A stretch of DNA of 64,000 nucleotides from Bog-473 sp963728845 (GTDB lineage: Bacteria > Actinomycetota > Acidimicrobiia > Acidimicrobiales > RAAP-2): positions 1 through 64,000 of the forward strand of contig CAVSLS010000057.1 in assembly GCA_963728845.1 (NCBI GenBank), in the 5' to 3' direction. Position 1 is the first letter of the stretch; the number at the start of each line of letters is the position of its first letter. Shown piece by piece: positions 8,581 to 17,650 of the stretch. The position numbers were made by a program, and so were the translations under genes. The notes under the pieces were generated by a model. The model searched no databases, had not been told where the DNA came from, and was given only the letters and a program-made list of their open reading frames with translations.

Positions 8581-10140
8581 TCACGTGCTGGGTGGTGTCG
8601 CCGTGCACCCAATGCACGGGCCCAACCCGTTGAAAGAAGCCGGGATGCTCGGCGAGTCGGTGGGGGGGTTGGTCGGCAGCAGGACTGGCGCGCGTGGTGG
8701 CTGGGTGAAGTCGAAGTCCTGGTCCATGTCGCCCAGGATGGTGGCGTCCTCCCGGACGTCGGGACGCGGGTCCGGGCGACCGTCGGTCTTCGGGTTCAGC
8801 CTGGACCCACCCAAGAAGTCGTCCTCGATGAACTTGAGGTAGGCGTCACTCGAGAGCGTCTGGTTGTCGATGTGCCCGGTCTTGGCGTAGGGCGAGATGA
8901 CCATGGCGGGGACCCGTAGCCCGTAGCCGTTCTGGTCGACCGGAGGCGGCACGACATGGTCGTAGAAACCGCCCCAGTCGTCCCATTGCAAGAAGATGGC
9001 GGTCGAGTCCCAGTCGGGGCTCTTCATAGCGGCGTTGATGACAGCGGTGACGTAGGCCTGGCCCTGGTGGACGCTGGCCGGCGGGTGCTCGCTGTCCGCC
9101 TGCGACGGGGTGACCCACATGACCGATGGGAGCGTCCCCGCCTTGGCTTCGGCAAAATAGTTGTTCAGGGGCTGAATGTTGCGGAGCTGGTGGTCCTTCT
9201 GGACGTCCTCGAAGATGGGGAGGGGGTTCCAGATGCCCGGGGTGAGGTAGCTCTGAGCCACCGGCGGGCAGGACACAGCCCCGTCGTTCTCGCAGTCGGG
9301 CTGGTCCCCGGTCTGCACGTAGTAGGCCCAAGAGACGTGTCTGTTGTAGAGGAGCCAGGTGATGTCCGTCCAGGCGTTGGTGACGTCGGCGGTGCCCTGG
9401 TCGATGGCCTGATCGACGTACCTCTGCATCTGGGCCGGCGTGTACGGACCCTGAATTTCATTGACGCAGCTCGACGGGGACGGGTCCGAGCACTTGGCCG
9501 ACCAGCCGGAAACCAGGTACAGGTGGTCAGGCAGTGACCACGACTTCACGGGCTCGAACATGTGGTCGTCGAGCGCGAAGTCCCTGGCGTAGGTCCAGTA
9601 GTTCGGGATCTCGGCCGCGGTGTGGTAGCCCATGACGTCCGGGGTGGCCGAGTTGGAACACGCGGGATTGGTCGTGCTGAGACAGCCCTTCTTCGCTTTG
9701 CTCGCCTGCGCAATGAAGCCGTCCATCTTCCCGCCGTTGACGTCGACACGCGCACTCGGTTCGTTGTGAGGACCTCCACCGTTGATATCGGCGGTGTCGT
9801 GGTACGGCTTCTGGCATCCTCCGGCCGCGATGGGCACGCACACGGAGGGCTCTCCATTCTGCATGGGTAGGCCGTCGACGCCGGGGAAAGTCCCGAAATA
9901 GCTGTCGAAGGATCGGTTCTCCTGCTCGATCACGATGACGTGCTTGATCTTGTGGATTCCCGTCGGGACGATGTAGCGGCCGGTGGGTCCGCCACTCACC
10001 TTCTCCGCAGGAGACGCCGCGGGCGACGACGAGCTGCTGCAGGCGCTGAGCGCCAGAGCCAGGACTGCGACACCTCCGGCGACGACCACCCCGACACGTC
10101 CCGCGTGGGAACGCGTACGGAACTTTGTTCCTCGTGTCAT
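8581..10140 (-). CDS. Secreted phosphoesterase (phospholipase C / acid phosphatase family) lipoprotein
   Basis: A 519-residue exported lipoprotein of the bacterial phosphoesterase family (PF04185), which hydrolyses phospholipid head groups or other phosphomonoesters outside the cell. The N-terminus has basic residues, a hydrophobic stretch and a lipobox LALSAC followed by a serine-rich linker. The family signature HVIVIEQENRSFDSYFG and the late motif DDWGGFYDHV hold the metal/active-site residues. The ATG at 10140 is preceded by AAAGGAAG. It lies 76 bases downstream of the RCC1 gene on the same strand and may be co-transcribed. Phospholipase versus phosphatase activity cannot be separated by reading. 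Confidence 0.88.
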   Translation of the reverse strand: MTRGTKFRTRSHAGRVGVVVAGGVAVLALALSACSSSSSPAASPAEKVSGGPTGRYIVPTGIHKIKHVIVIEQENRSFDSYFGTFPGVDGLPMQNGEPSVCVPIAAGGCQKPYHDTADINGGGPHNEPSARVDVNGGKMDGFIAQASKAKKGCLSTTNPACSNSATPDVMGYHTAAEIPNYWTYARDFALDDHMFEPVKSWSLPDHLYLVSGWSAKCSDPSPSSCVNEIQGPYTPAQMQRYVDQAIDQGTADVTNAWTDITWLLYNRHVSWAYYVQTGDQPDCENDGAVSCPPVAQSYLTPGIWNPLPIFEDVQKDHQLRNIQPLNNYFAEAKAGTLPSVMWVTPSQADSEHPPASVHQGQAYVTAVINAAMKSPDWDSTAIFLQWDDWGGFYDHVVPPPVDQNGYGLRVPAMVISPYAKTGHIDNQTLSSDAYLKFIEDDFLGGSRLNPKTDGRPDPRPDVREDATILGDMDQDFDFTQPPRAPVLLPTNPPTDSPSIPASFNGLGPCIGCTATPPST

Positions 10141-10216
10141 GAATTCTTCCTTTCGACGCAGAAGTGAGACGGAGCGCTTCTGGCCTGGACGAAGCAACAC
10201 AACGACGGTCGTCGCT

Positions 10217-11431
10217 TCACGAACGCCGGGTGCTGCCTTGGACGCCCGCTACGTTCTGGGCGGTCGACGAGACCTGGGAGAGGCGAAGGCCGACGCTGAC
10301 CGGCTTCGTGACGATGCCGGTGCGGCCCCCCGTCCCGAGCTGCCCGCTCTTGTTGTCTCCCCACGCCCACAGCCGGCCGAGCCGGTCGATGGCGTAACTG
10401 GCGAAACCGCCGGAGCTGACTCTCACGAAGCTGACCCCCTGTGCCACGTCGACGCGCAGCGGGACGGCCGAGCTGACCCTCGTGCCATTGCCGAGCTGAC
10501 CCCGGTCGTTGTCACCCCAGGCCCATTCCGAGCCGTTGGCCAGGATGGCGACGGTCTGGCCGTTCTTCGGTCCGCTGCCGCCCTGGAACACTTGTCGCGC
10601 TGCGGCGGGCAGCGCGACCTGCACGGGCACGTCGCTGTTGGTCGTGGTCCCATCGCCGAGCTGGCCGGAGGCGTTGTAGCCCCAGTTGAAGTAGGTGCCG
10701 TTGCTGAGGAGCGCCCCCGAACCCTCCCACGAGGAAGTGAGCGCCGTCACTCGCGTCGTGCTCGGCAGGCCGACGACGGGGGTCGGCGTCGAGCTGTTCG
10801 CGGTCGATCCGGTCCCGAGGACGCCATACTCGCCTGCACCGCAGGCGAAGACCTTGCCGCCCGAGTAGAAGAGCGAGTGTGTCCGCGCTCCGGTGGCCAG
10901 GATGACGTCGTTCAGCGGGAGCTCCGTCGGGCGGAGCTGTGTCAGACCGGACACGCACAGGTCGCCGAGGGCGTTGAGGCCCCACCCCCAGACGTGGCCC
11001 TGCGAGTCGATGGCCAACGCGCCGTCGAAGGGCATCGGGTTCCCCAGTGAGACGATCCTGACACCGAGGGGAAACTGGACCTTGACCGCCCGGGTGGAAT
11101 AGGCCGGGTGCGTCCCGTTGCCGAGCTCACCGTAGCTGGCGACCCCCCACGCCCATACAGCTGCGCTCGAGGTCAATGCATAGCCGTCGGAGTTTGACGT
11201 TGCGATCTGCACGACCCGACCGCTGATTCCGGGGACCGGAGTCGGGCGGTCGAGCTGCAGCTGTGTGATGGCGCCCCGGTTCCCGACCACCCCGAACCTG
11301 TACACGACGCTGACCGAGGGCGATTGGGCACCCGCGCCTGTAGAGCCACCCGCGACGAGCAGCACAGCGACGAACACCACAGCGCAGGCACGCACGGGGT
11401 GCCGATGCTCGGTGGTGGTGGCGAGCCGCAT
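10217..11431 (-). CDS. Exported RCC1-repeat (beta-propeller) protein
   Basis: A protein of about 404 residues with a signal peptide (hydrophobic AVVFVAVLLVAGG, then AGAQS) and at least six RCC1-type repeats, for example WAWGVASYGELGNG, YFNWGYNASGQLGDG, WAWGDNDRGQLGNG and LWAWGDNKSGQLGTG. RCC1 repeats fold as a seven-bladed propeller and usually mediate binding; the partner here is unknown. The ATG at 11431 is preferred over the GTG/TTG at 11470, because the longer form begins inside a strong palindrome. It is divergent from a MarR gene, and a secreted phosphoesterase gene follows. Confidence 0.85.
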   Translation of the reverse strand: MRLATTTEHRHPVRACAVVFVAVLLVAGGSTGAGAQSPSVSVVYRFGVVGNRGAITQLQLDRPTPVPGISGRVVQIATSNSDGYALTSSAAVWAWGVASYGELGNGTHPAYSTRAVKVQFPLGVRIVSLGNPMPFDGALAIDSQGHVWGWGLNALGDLCVSGLTQLRPTELPLNDVILATGARTHSLFYSGGKVFACGAGEYGVLGTGSTANSSTPTPVVGLPSTTRVTALTSSWEGSGALLSNGTYFNWGYNASGQLGDGTTTNSDVPVQVALPAAARQVFQGGSGPKNGQTVAILANGSEWAWGDNDRGQLGNGTRVSSAVPLRVDVAQGVSFVRVSSGGFASYAIDRLGRLWAWGDNKSGQLGTGGRTGIVTKPVSVGLRLSQVSSTAQNVAGVQGSTRRS

Positions 11432-11461
11432 GTATGTACGAAGTATCGGGAAGCGGGCCCC

Positions 11462-11484
11462 AACTGTCAACTGAGTTTACAGTT
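11462..11484. promoter_or_regulatory. Near-perfect 23-bp palindrome, probable MarR operator
   Basis: AACTGTCAACT (11462-11472), a central G and AGTTTACAGTT (11474-11484) form a palindrome with 10 of 11 base pairs matching. It lies between the divergent RCC1 gene and the MarR gene, ending 16 bases before the MarR GTG. Length, symmetry and position fit a MarR dimer site controlling both genes. Confidence 0.7.
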
Positions 11485-11500
11485 CGCTAACATCTCTCGC

Positions 11501-12025
11501 GTGATCTCTGACAATTCGACCCCTGCGACCGGCACCGGAGACCGCTCTCGGACGCGGCCGTCATCGGTCGGTCTCGGGCCGGCGCTCCGGCGTGCCTGGC
11601 TCGGCTATCAACTTCGACTCGACGCCGCCATGGCCGATGCCGGGTTCGGCGAACGAAGGTTTCCCGATGGGCGGGTGCTCCGCTTGTGCTCGGGTGACGC
11701 CGGATCAACCATCTCGGCCATCGGGCGCGAGCTGGGGATCACCCGCCAGGGCGCCAGCAAGGTCGTTGCGCGGCTGCGCGATCGTGGCTACGTCGTCGTC
11801 ACCGATTCGGCGACGAGCAGACGAGAGAAGTCGGTCGTCCTCACCTCACGCGGCATCGACTACCTTAAGGGGCAGCGAGCGGCAGCTCGGGCGATCGAGG
11901 TGGAATTGAAGGCCGCAATCGGGGAAACGGGATTCGCCGCACTCTTCGCCTTGCTCGACGCGCTCGACGACGGCCAGAGCGAGCGGATTCGCACATACCT
12001 CCAACGCTCGACGAGCACCGAATAG
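11501..12025 (+). CDS. MarR-family transcriptional regulator
   Basis: A 174-residue winged-helix protein. The helix-turn-helix is in SAIGRELGITRQGASKVVAR, followed by a wing rich in basic residues and the MarR-like LTSRGIDYLKGQRAAARAIE. The GTG at 11501 is chosen because upstream codons fall in the palindromic promoter region; no ribosome site is seen, so it may be leaderless. Its likely targets are itself and the divergent RCC1/phosphoesterase genes. It is not close to the first MarR protein in the window. Confidence 0.82.
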   Translation: MISDNSTPATGTGDRSRTRPSSVGLGPALRRAWLGYQLRLDAAMADAGFGERRFPDGRVLRLCSGDAGSTISAIGRELGITRQGASKVVARLRDRGYVVVTDSATSRREKSVVLTSRGIDYLKGQRAAARAIEVELKAAIGETGFAALFALLDALDDGQSERIRTYLQRSTSTE

Positions 12026-12152
12026 GACTGGACCAGCTCGGTGCAGACATCGGGCAGCACGCTGCCGAGTCTGTCGATTGACGACGGCTCTGATCGATAG
12101 TAAGCCCATTGCGGCGTAGTGCGAGTCGCAGCAATGCGATCGGAGGTGGTCC

Positions 12153-14615
12153 ATGAGAAGGCGGTCCGTGTCCCGAACGGCGCACCTCGTATCGGCGATG
12201 GCCTTGGTGCTTGGGATACTGGCCGGGGTGGCAACGGTGTCGGGGGGTGCGGCCACCGTCCCGGCGGCGTCCCCTCAGGGACTCACACCGCAAGGTGCCC
12301 CCGCCGGCTACTGGATGGCGGCCTCCGACGGAGGCGTCTTCGCCGAGGGTGCCGCTCCCTTCGCCGGCTCCATGGGCGGCACACGGCTGAACGCCCCCAT
12401 CGTGGGGGTGGCCGTCACACCGTCGAGCACCGGTTACTGGCTCGTCGCATCCGACGGCGGCGTCTTCAGCTTCGGTGATGCCTCGTTCTTCGGCTCCATG
12501 GGCGGAACAGGGCTGAACGCCCCCATCGTGGGCATGGCCGCGTCACCGACCGGCAACGGCTACTGGCTCGTCGCGTCCGACGGTGGGGTCTTCAGTTTCG
12601 GTGACGCGACCTTCCGGGGCTCAATGGGCGGTACACGGCTCAACGCCCCCATGGTGGGCATGGCCGCGTCACCGACCGGCAACGGCTACTGGCTCGTCGC
12701 GTCCGACGGTGGGGTGTTCAACTTTGGCGACGCGACGTTCCAGGGCTCAATGGGCGGGACGCACCTGAACAGGCCGATCGTGGGGATCAGCGGCACGCCG
12801 GCCGGTGACGGGTACCGCCTCGTTGCGTCCGACGGTGGTGTCTTCGCCTTCGGCTCGGCGAGCTTCAAGGGATCGATGGGCGGCACACCGCTGAACGCCT
12901 CCATCGTCGGTATGGCAGCCACCGGCGACGGCGCCGGGTACTGGCTGGTGGCGGCGGACGGTGGTGTCTTCGCCTTCGGGAGCGCCCCGTTCAGTGGATC
13001 GCTCGGCTCCACAAAGCTCAACAAGCCCGTCGTCGCCATGGCGACGGTCGGTCCGGCGATTGGGGGCCATGCGCTGTTGGTCGGGACCTTCGACGGGATA
13101 CCGGGGCAGTATCAAACCATCCAGGCCGCAGTGAACGCCGCGCAGCCCGGCGACTGGATCCTCATCGCCCCGGGTGATTATCACGAGCAGGCCGACCATC
13201 TCGATCCACCGTCCGCGCAGCAGGTCTCGCTCGGATGGTACGGCGGTGTCGCCATCCACACCAACGACATCCATCTTCGGGGAATGAACCGCAACTCGGT
13301 CGTGGTGGACGGCACCAAGCCCGGTGCCCCGCAATGCAGCAGCAACCCCGCCGACCAGGATCTTGGGGTATTGAACTCATCGAGCGTCCCCCTCGGCCGG
13401 AACGGGATCGACATCTGGGCCAACGGCGACTCGGTCGACAATCTCATGGTGTGCAACTTCCAGCTCTCCGAGGACGGTGGAGGGAACCAGGCGGGCAACG
13501 CTGGGAACGAGATCTGGTGGGATGGCGGCGACGGCACCGGCAAGATCGGGCTCAACGGCTACGAGGGCAGCTACCTGACGGCGACTGACACCTTCAACGG
13601 CGCGGTCAGCGGCGGATCGTCCTTCGGCAACTACGGCATCTTCTCCTCGGGATCGCAAGGTCCCGGGGTGTGGAACCAGACCTATGCGAACAACTTCGCC
13701 GACTCCGGCATGTACATCGGAGCCTGCCAACAGCTCTGCGACGCGTGGGTCGACAACGCATGGATGGAGAACAACGCCCTGGGTTACTCCGGTACCAATT
13801 CGGGTGGCACGTTGGTGATCGAACACTCCCAGTTCGACAACAACATGGACGGGCTCGACACCAATACACAAAGCGCCGGTGACCCGCCGCCTCCGCAGAA
13901 CGGGGCCTGTCCGTCCGGTGGGGTCAGCGGCTTCACCGAAACCCACTCGTGCTGGGTGTTCATGGACAACTACTCCCATGACAACAACAACGTGAGGGCT
14001 CCCGGCGCCGGGCTGTCCGGCGAGCCGCCCGGGACCGGAATGACCGTCTCGGGTGCCACCAACGACACGGTCATGGACAACACCTTTGCCAACAACAACG
14101 CCTGGGGCACGTTGTTCGTGCCCTATCCCGACAGCGATCCCGGCCCGGCCGGGCTGTGTGCCAGCTCGGGTGGGCAACTGGTGAGTGGTTTCTGCATCTA
14201 CGACCCCAAGGGCGACGCGCTGCTCAGCAACACGTATTCGGGCAACGGTGGCTACGGGAACACGACGAACGGTGACTTCGGCCAGATCACGTTCTTTGGA
14301 GGCGAGCCCCAAAACTGCTACGGCGGCAACACCGCCCCGGCCGGCTCGACGCCGTCCAATCTCCAGCAGACCCAGCCGCCCGGGACCTGTGGTGTCATCA
14401 CCTCGGCAGCCAACACCGGAGGCGATCTCTTCACCCAGGTGTTGTGCGCCACCGGATTTGCCAGCAGCTTCGGGGTCTCGTGCACCGGGATCACCTATCC
14501 GAAGCCGACGACCCCGCCGATCATGACGACCGCACCGACGAACCTCCCGACCATGCCCAATCCGTGCCAGGGCGTGCCGGCGAACGCCTGGTGCGTCGGA
14601 GGCAAACCGGTCTAG
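12153..14615 (+). CDS. Exported 42-residue-repeat and right-handed beta-helix protein
   Basis: An 820-residue secreted protein. After a signal peptide (MRRRSVSRTAHLVSAMALVL, ending near GGAATVPAA) come six tandem repeats of about 42 residues (about 50-300), each with GYWLVASDGGVFSFGD and GSMGGTxLNxPIVGM. The rest is a parallel beta-helix of the pectate-lyase/NosD type (YQTIQAAVNAAQPGDWILIA, many short Asn-rich turns). The ATG at 12153 follows GGAGGTGG. No catalytic set of a known polysaccharide lyase could be recognised, so a carbohydrate-binding or surface role is possible. The repeats are in the DNA too: 62 bases at 12528-12589 recur unchanged at 12654-12715. Confidence 0.8.
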   Translation: MRRRSVSRTAHLVSAMALVLGILAGVATVSGGAATVPAASPQGLTPQGAPAGYWMAASDGGVFAEGAAPFAGSMGGTRLNAPIVGVAVTPSSTGYWLVASDGGVFSFGDASFFGSMGGTGLNAPIVGMAASPTGNGYWLVASDGGVFSFGDATFRGSMGGTRLNAPMVGMAASPTGNGYWLVASDGGVFNFGDATFQGSMGGTHLNRPIVGISGTPAGDGYRLVASDGGVFAFGSASFKGSMGGTPLNASIVGMAATGDGAGYWLVAADGGVFAFGSAPFSGSLGSTKLNKPVVAMATVGPAIGGHALLVGTFDGIPGQYQTIQAAVNAAQPGDWILIAPGDYHEQADHLDPPSAQQVSLGWYGGVAIHTNDIHLRGMNRNSVVVDGTKPGAPQCSSNPADQDLGVLNSSSVPLGRNGIDIWANGDSVDNLMVCNFQLSEDGGGNQAGNAGNEIWWDGGDGTGKIGLNGYEGSYLTATDTFNGAVSGGSSFGNYGIFSSGSQGPGVWNQTYANNFADSGMYIGACQQLCDAWVDNAWMENNALGYSGTNSGGTLVIEHSQFDNNMDGLDTNTQSAGDPPPPQNGACPSGGVSGFTETHSCWVFMDNYSHDNNNVRAPGAGLSGEPPGTGMTVSGATNDTVMDNTFANNNAWGTLFVPYPDSDPGPAGLCASSGGQLVSGFCIYDPKGDALLSNTYSGNGGYGNTTNGDFGQITFFGGEPQNCYGGNTAPAGSTPSNLQQTQPPGTCGVITSAANTGGDLFTQVLCATGFASSFGVSCTGITYPKPTTPPIMTTAPTNLPTMPNPCQGVPANAWCVGGKPV
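12300..13053 (+). repeat. Six in-frame 126-bp (42-residue) coding repeats
   Basis: Six imperfect 126-bp units encode GY(W/R)LVASDGGVF(S/A)FG, then GSMGGTxLNxPIVGM. Units 2 and 3 share 62 identical bases (12528-12589 and 12654-12715), which suggests recent duplication or gene conversion within the array. Confidence 0.85.
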
Positions 14616-14992
14616 GGCTGTGGCGCGTTCTCCATCCACAGCTCTCCGACCCCAGGTCGTGACGGCTGGGACTCGAGTCGACGAGGATATGTAGAAATCG
14701 GCCGGGTGGCGCATCCCTCCTCGCGAGAGTCGACCGCTGCCTCACGTCCGCACGGTTGGTGATGCGGCCCTTCACGACTGTGAGCGCCTTTACGATTGTC
14801 ACGGGTTACGGACGCGTGCCATCGCTCGGATTGTTGCCGACCCTTGCAGACCGCAAGTGAAATTGGTACCCCTTGGTGCTGGAGGATGGCCCTGAAAAGC
14901 ACACCTCGGGTCCACGTCGCTTTACGGCCGTCAATGGGTCTGTTATAGGTAACACTACAAATAATCAATTTTGCTGCGGAAGTGGGGATTTC
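14616..14992. other. Intergenic region with candidate terminator and AT-rich leader
   Basis: No gene is supported. Just after the preceding stop, CTGTGG (14618-14623) and CCACAG (14636-14641) can form a short hairpin that may end transcription. The stretch 14938-14975 is unusually AT-rich for this DNA and lies just before the next start, so it may hold that gene's promoter; I cannot assign -35/-10 boxes with confidence. Confidence 0.4.
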
Positions 14993-17050
14993 ATGTTCAG
15001 TGCCTTTCGAGCTCGGCGGGTTGGCGCGTGCGTAACGGCGGTCATTGCCGCGGTATTGATCGGATCGAGCGGGGCCGGTGCGGCTTCCGCCGGTTCCGGA
15101 GCCCAAGAACCCGGGCTCTTCTCAGGCCATCAGTGGACCGGAGCAGGCTCAGAAAGCTCCGCTCATGCCCTCGCTCCCAGGACGCCCGGGCTGCAGGTCG
15201 TCGCCTCGGGCCTCAATCAGCCCCACCACCTAACCATCGGGCCCGATGGGAACCTCTACGTGGCCGAGGCCGGCGACGGCGTCGTGGGCGCCGGTTGTGT
15301 GACGGGAGCGGAGGCCGCCTGTGCCAACAACTCGGGCACCATCGACCGCATCACGCCGCAGGGCGTGGTGACCCACGTGGTCACGGGACTGCCGTCGGTC
15401 GGTAATCCCGGAGGCGGATCCGCCAGCGGCGGAGTGTCCGATGTGCGGGTCGTGAACGGCAAGATCTACGCCGTCATCCAGAACCAGAACATCGACCCAA
15501 CCACGGGCCAGCAGACCTACGGCCCAGCCGGCGCACTCCTCGGTGACCTGGTCAGCGCCCCATTGAGCGGCGGGACGGCCACGTCCGTGGCCAGCTTCGG
15601 CCCCTATGAGGCGGCCAACAATCCCGACCAAGTCAACCCGCCGGTCCCCGGTGAGGTGGCTATCGACAGCGATCCCTACGGCCTCGTGGCCTACAACGGT
15701 GGGTTCGCCGTGGCCGACGCCGCCGCCAACGACATCCTCTTCGTCAACGCGGCCGGCCAGATCTCTACCCTGGCCGTGCTCCCCCTGATCTCCGAGCCGT
15801 CGAGCGGTGGACCGGTGATGGCCCAGGCCGTCCCGACCTCGTTGGCCGTCGGGCCCGATGGGGCACTGTACGTCGGTGAGCTGGGCGGAGCTTCCAGCAA
15901 CGACGTCGGGGACGTGAACGTCTACCGCATCGCCCCCGGTGGGAAGCCCACCGTCTATGCCAGCGGCCTCACCATGATTGGGAGCATCGCCTTCGACCAG
16001 GCCGGACGGTTGCTGGTCATGGAGATCGACACGGCCGGAATCAATGACCCGGCCCTCGCCGGCGGTAGTGGGTTACCCGCCCCCGGAGCCATCATCAGGA
16101 TCAATGCTGACGGCAGCCGGACCACGCTGGCCAGCGCCGGCCTCGAGTTCCCGCTCGGCATCACCGTGGCCAGGGACGGCTCGGTGTACGCGTCCAACTT
16201 CGGCGTCATCCCGGCGAGCGGCCCCGCCCCGGGCATCAGCGGCGAGGTCGTCCGGGTCTCCGACCCGGCGCCGGCCGGCCAGCTAGGCGCCAATCTGGGC
16301 GGTTATCGCCTGGCGGCCTCTGACGGTGGTGTATTCACCTACGGCGCTTTCGGCTTCTACGGATCGATGGGAGGCACCCGCCTCAATCAGCCGGTGGTGA
16401 GTGTCGCCTCAAATCCGGTTGGACCTGGCTACTGGCTCGTGGCCTCCGACGGCGGCATCTTCAGCTACGGAACGTCGAACTTCTACGGCTCGACGGGTGG
16501 AATGCACCTCAATCAACCCATCGTCGGCATGGCTCCAACGCCCGACGGCCGCGGCTACTGGTTGGTTGCGGCAGACGGAGGGGTCTTTAGCTTTGGCGAC
16601 GCCACGTTCCACGGCTCGACTGGAGGAATCCACCTCAACAAGCCGATCGTTGGGATGTCTGCCTCCCCGAGCGGCGGTGGCTACAACTTGTTCGCCTCCG
16701 ACGGAGGCGTCTTCTCCTTCGGCGACGCCACGTTCCACGGCTCTCACGGGGGGACTCCGCTGAACGGCGCCATCGTCGGCGGCGCGACCACATCCACAGG
16801 AGGTGGCTACGACCTCTTCGCCGCCGACGGGGGTGTGTTCACGTACGGAAATGCCGGGTTCTTCGGTTCGACGGGCGGCGTCCACCTGAACAAGCCTGTG
16901 GTCGGTGGTCAGATCACGCCGGACAACGGCGGTTACCTGCTGGCTGCTTCCGATGGCGGAATCTTCGCTTTCGGCGATGCTCAATTTCGCGGGCTCAGCG
17001 GGTGGTCTGAAGCTGAACAATCCAGTGGTAGGAATCGGCTAGTGATTTGA
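14993..17050 (+). CDS. Exported ScyD/ScyE-like protein with C-terminal 42-residue repeats, frameshifted end
   Basis: A secreted protein of about 685 residues. Signal peptide MFSAFRARRVGACVTAVIAA ending near GAGAASAG; then a propeller-like domain of the ScyD/ScyE family (VASGLNQPHHLTIGPDGNLY, VGPDGALYVGELGG, NADGSRTTLASAGL); then six 42-residue SDGGVF repeats (about 435-680), the same family as in the previous gene but at the opposite end of the protein. The last repeat breaks phase: as read it ends at 17050 in LSGWSEAEQSSGRNRLVI, but without one C near 16994 it becomes FRGSAGGLKLNNPVVGIG with a stop at 17040-17042, matching the consensus. The ATG at 14993 starts the signal peptide. Function unknown. 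Confidence 0.78.
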   Translation: MFSAFRARRVGACVTAVIAAVLIGSSGAGAASAGSGAQEPGLFSGHQWTGAGSESSAHALAPRTPGLQVVASGLNQPHHLTIGPDGNLYVAEAGDGVVGAGCVTGAEAACANNSGTIDRITPQGVVTHVVTGLPSVGNPGGGSASGGVSDVRVVNGKIYAVIQNQNIDPTTGQQTYGPAGALLGDLVSAPLSGGTATSVASFGPYEAANNPDQVNPPVPGEVAIDSDPYGLVAYNGGFAVADAAANDILFVNAAGQISTLAVLPLISEPSSGGPVMAQAVPTSLAVGPDGALYVGELGGASSNDVGDVNVYRIAPGGKPTVYASGLTMIGSIAFDQAGRLLVMEIDTAGINDPALAGGSGLPAPGAIIRINADGSRTTLASAGLEFPLGITVARDGSVYASNFGVIPASGPAPGISGEVVRVSDPAPAGQLGANLGGYRLAASDGGVFTYGAFGFYGSMGGTRLNQPVVSVASNPVGPGYWLVASDGGIFSYGTSNFYGSTGGMHLNQPIVGMAPTPDGRGYWLVAADGGVFSFGDATFHGSTGGIHLNKPIVGMSASPSGGGYNLFASDGGVFSFGDATFHGSHGGTPLNGAIVGGATTSTGGGYDLFAADGGVFTYGNAGFFGSTGGVHLNKPVVGGQITPDNGGYLLAASDGGIFAFGDAQFRGLSGWSEAEQSSGRNRLVI
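16297..17042 (+). repeat. Six in-frame 42-residue SDGGVF coding repeats
   Basis: Units begin GYRLAASDGGVF, GYWLVASDGGIF, GYWLVAADGGVF, GYNLFASDGGVF, GYDLFAADGGVF and GYLLAASDGGIF and each carries G(S/L)xGGxxLNxPVVG. They are the same family as the repeats at 12300-13053 but more diverged from each other. Confidence 0.8.
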
Positions 17051-17221
17051 GTTAGAAGTGAGTTGACTGCCAGGCTGTGCTGCACAGACGCGGTTGTGTC
17101 CAGGACTGTAGCTATCGACTGGGCTGCCGAAAAGTGTGGCCGCCACAACTACGACGCTTTGATGATTAGGAGTGTCCCACCTACCCGATGTTCGGGTACA
17201 TGAGCACCATTCGCGATCAGC

Positions 17222-17650
17222 TCAACCGGAATGCGGGCAGAGAACGACTAGGTATCCGTCGGGGTCGCGGTAAACGACAGCTCCAGCGTTGGCCCAGTAG
17301 GGATTCTCGTGGCTAACGAGTCCGAATCCGGCTTCACCCAGGCTCGTGGCAGTCGCCTGGAGTCGGTCCTCCGACACGTAGAACACAAGAAGGTCCTCTT
17401 CCGTGGGGCTCGGTTTGGGCAGACCACTCTCGTGACTTGTGAACTCAATGTGCCAGTCGCTCCCAGCTTGGCCGACGAATGCACCGTCGTAGCCATTGTG
17501 TCCCGCGAACCCACCAAGCTGGTCAAGACCCAGGATGTCAACGTAAAAGCGAAGACTTGCAGGAATCTGACTCACTGGTCGAGCTACTCGCATCGAAGAA
17601 GGCAAGAGCGGTCGAGTGCTCATGATCTCAACTGTAAAGGTGTGGTCCAT
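17222..17650 (-). CDS. VOC (glyoxalase/bleomycin-resistance) family protein
   Basis: A 142-residue protein with the vicinal-oxygen-chelate fold: SLRFYVDILGL near the start, an internal HIEFTSHE, and the ending AVVYRDPDGYLVVL, where metal ligands usually sit. Such proteins act as lyases, dioxygenases or antibiotic-binding proteins; the substrate is not predictable. Starts at 17650 or at the second Met (17623). It stands alone in a low-density region and is convergent with the preceding repeat-protein gene. Confidence 0.75.
   Translation of the reverse strand: MDHTFTVEIMSTRPLLPSSMRVARPVSQIPASLRFYVDILGLDQLGGFAGHNGYDGAFVGQAGSDWHIEFTSHESGLPKPSPTEEDLLVFYVSEDRLQATATSLGEAGFGLVSHENPYWANAGAVVYRDPDGYLVVLCPHSG

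Noticed and set aside
12528..12720. Regularly spaced near-identical DNA repeats resembling a CRISPR-like array
   Set aside because: The 126-bp period is in frame and encodes the 42-residue protein repeat; there are no spacers and no cas genes.
17183..17199. TACCCG/CGGGTA hairpin as a terminator
   Set aside because: Only 6 bp in the stem and far from the preceding stop; not strong enough to list.
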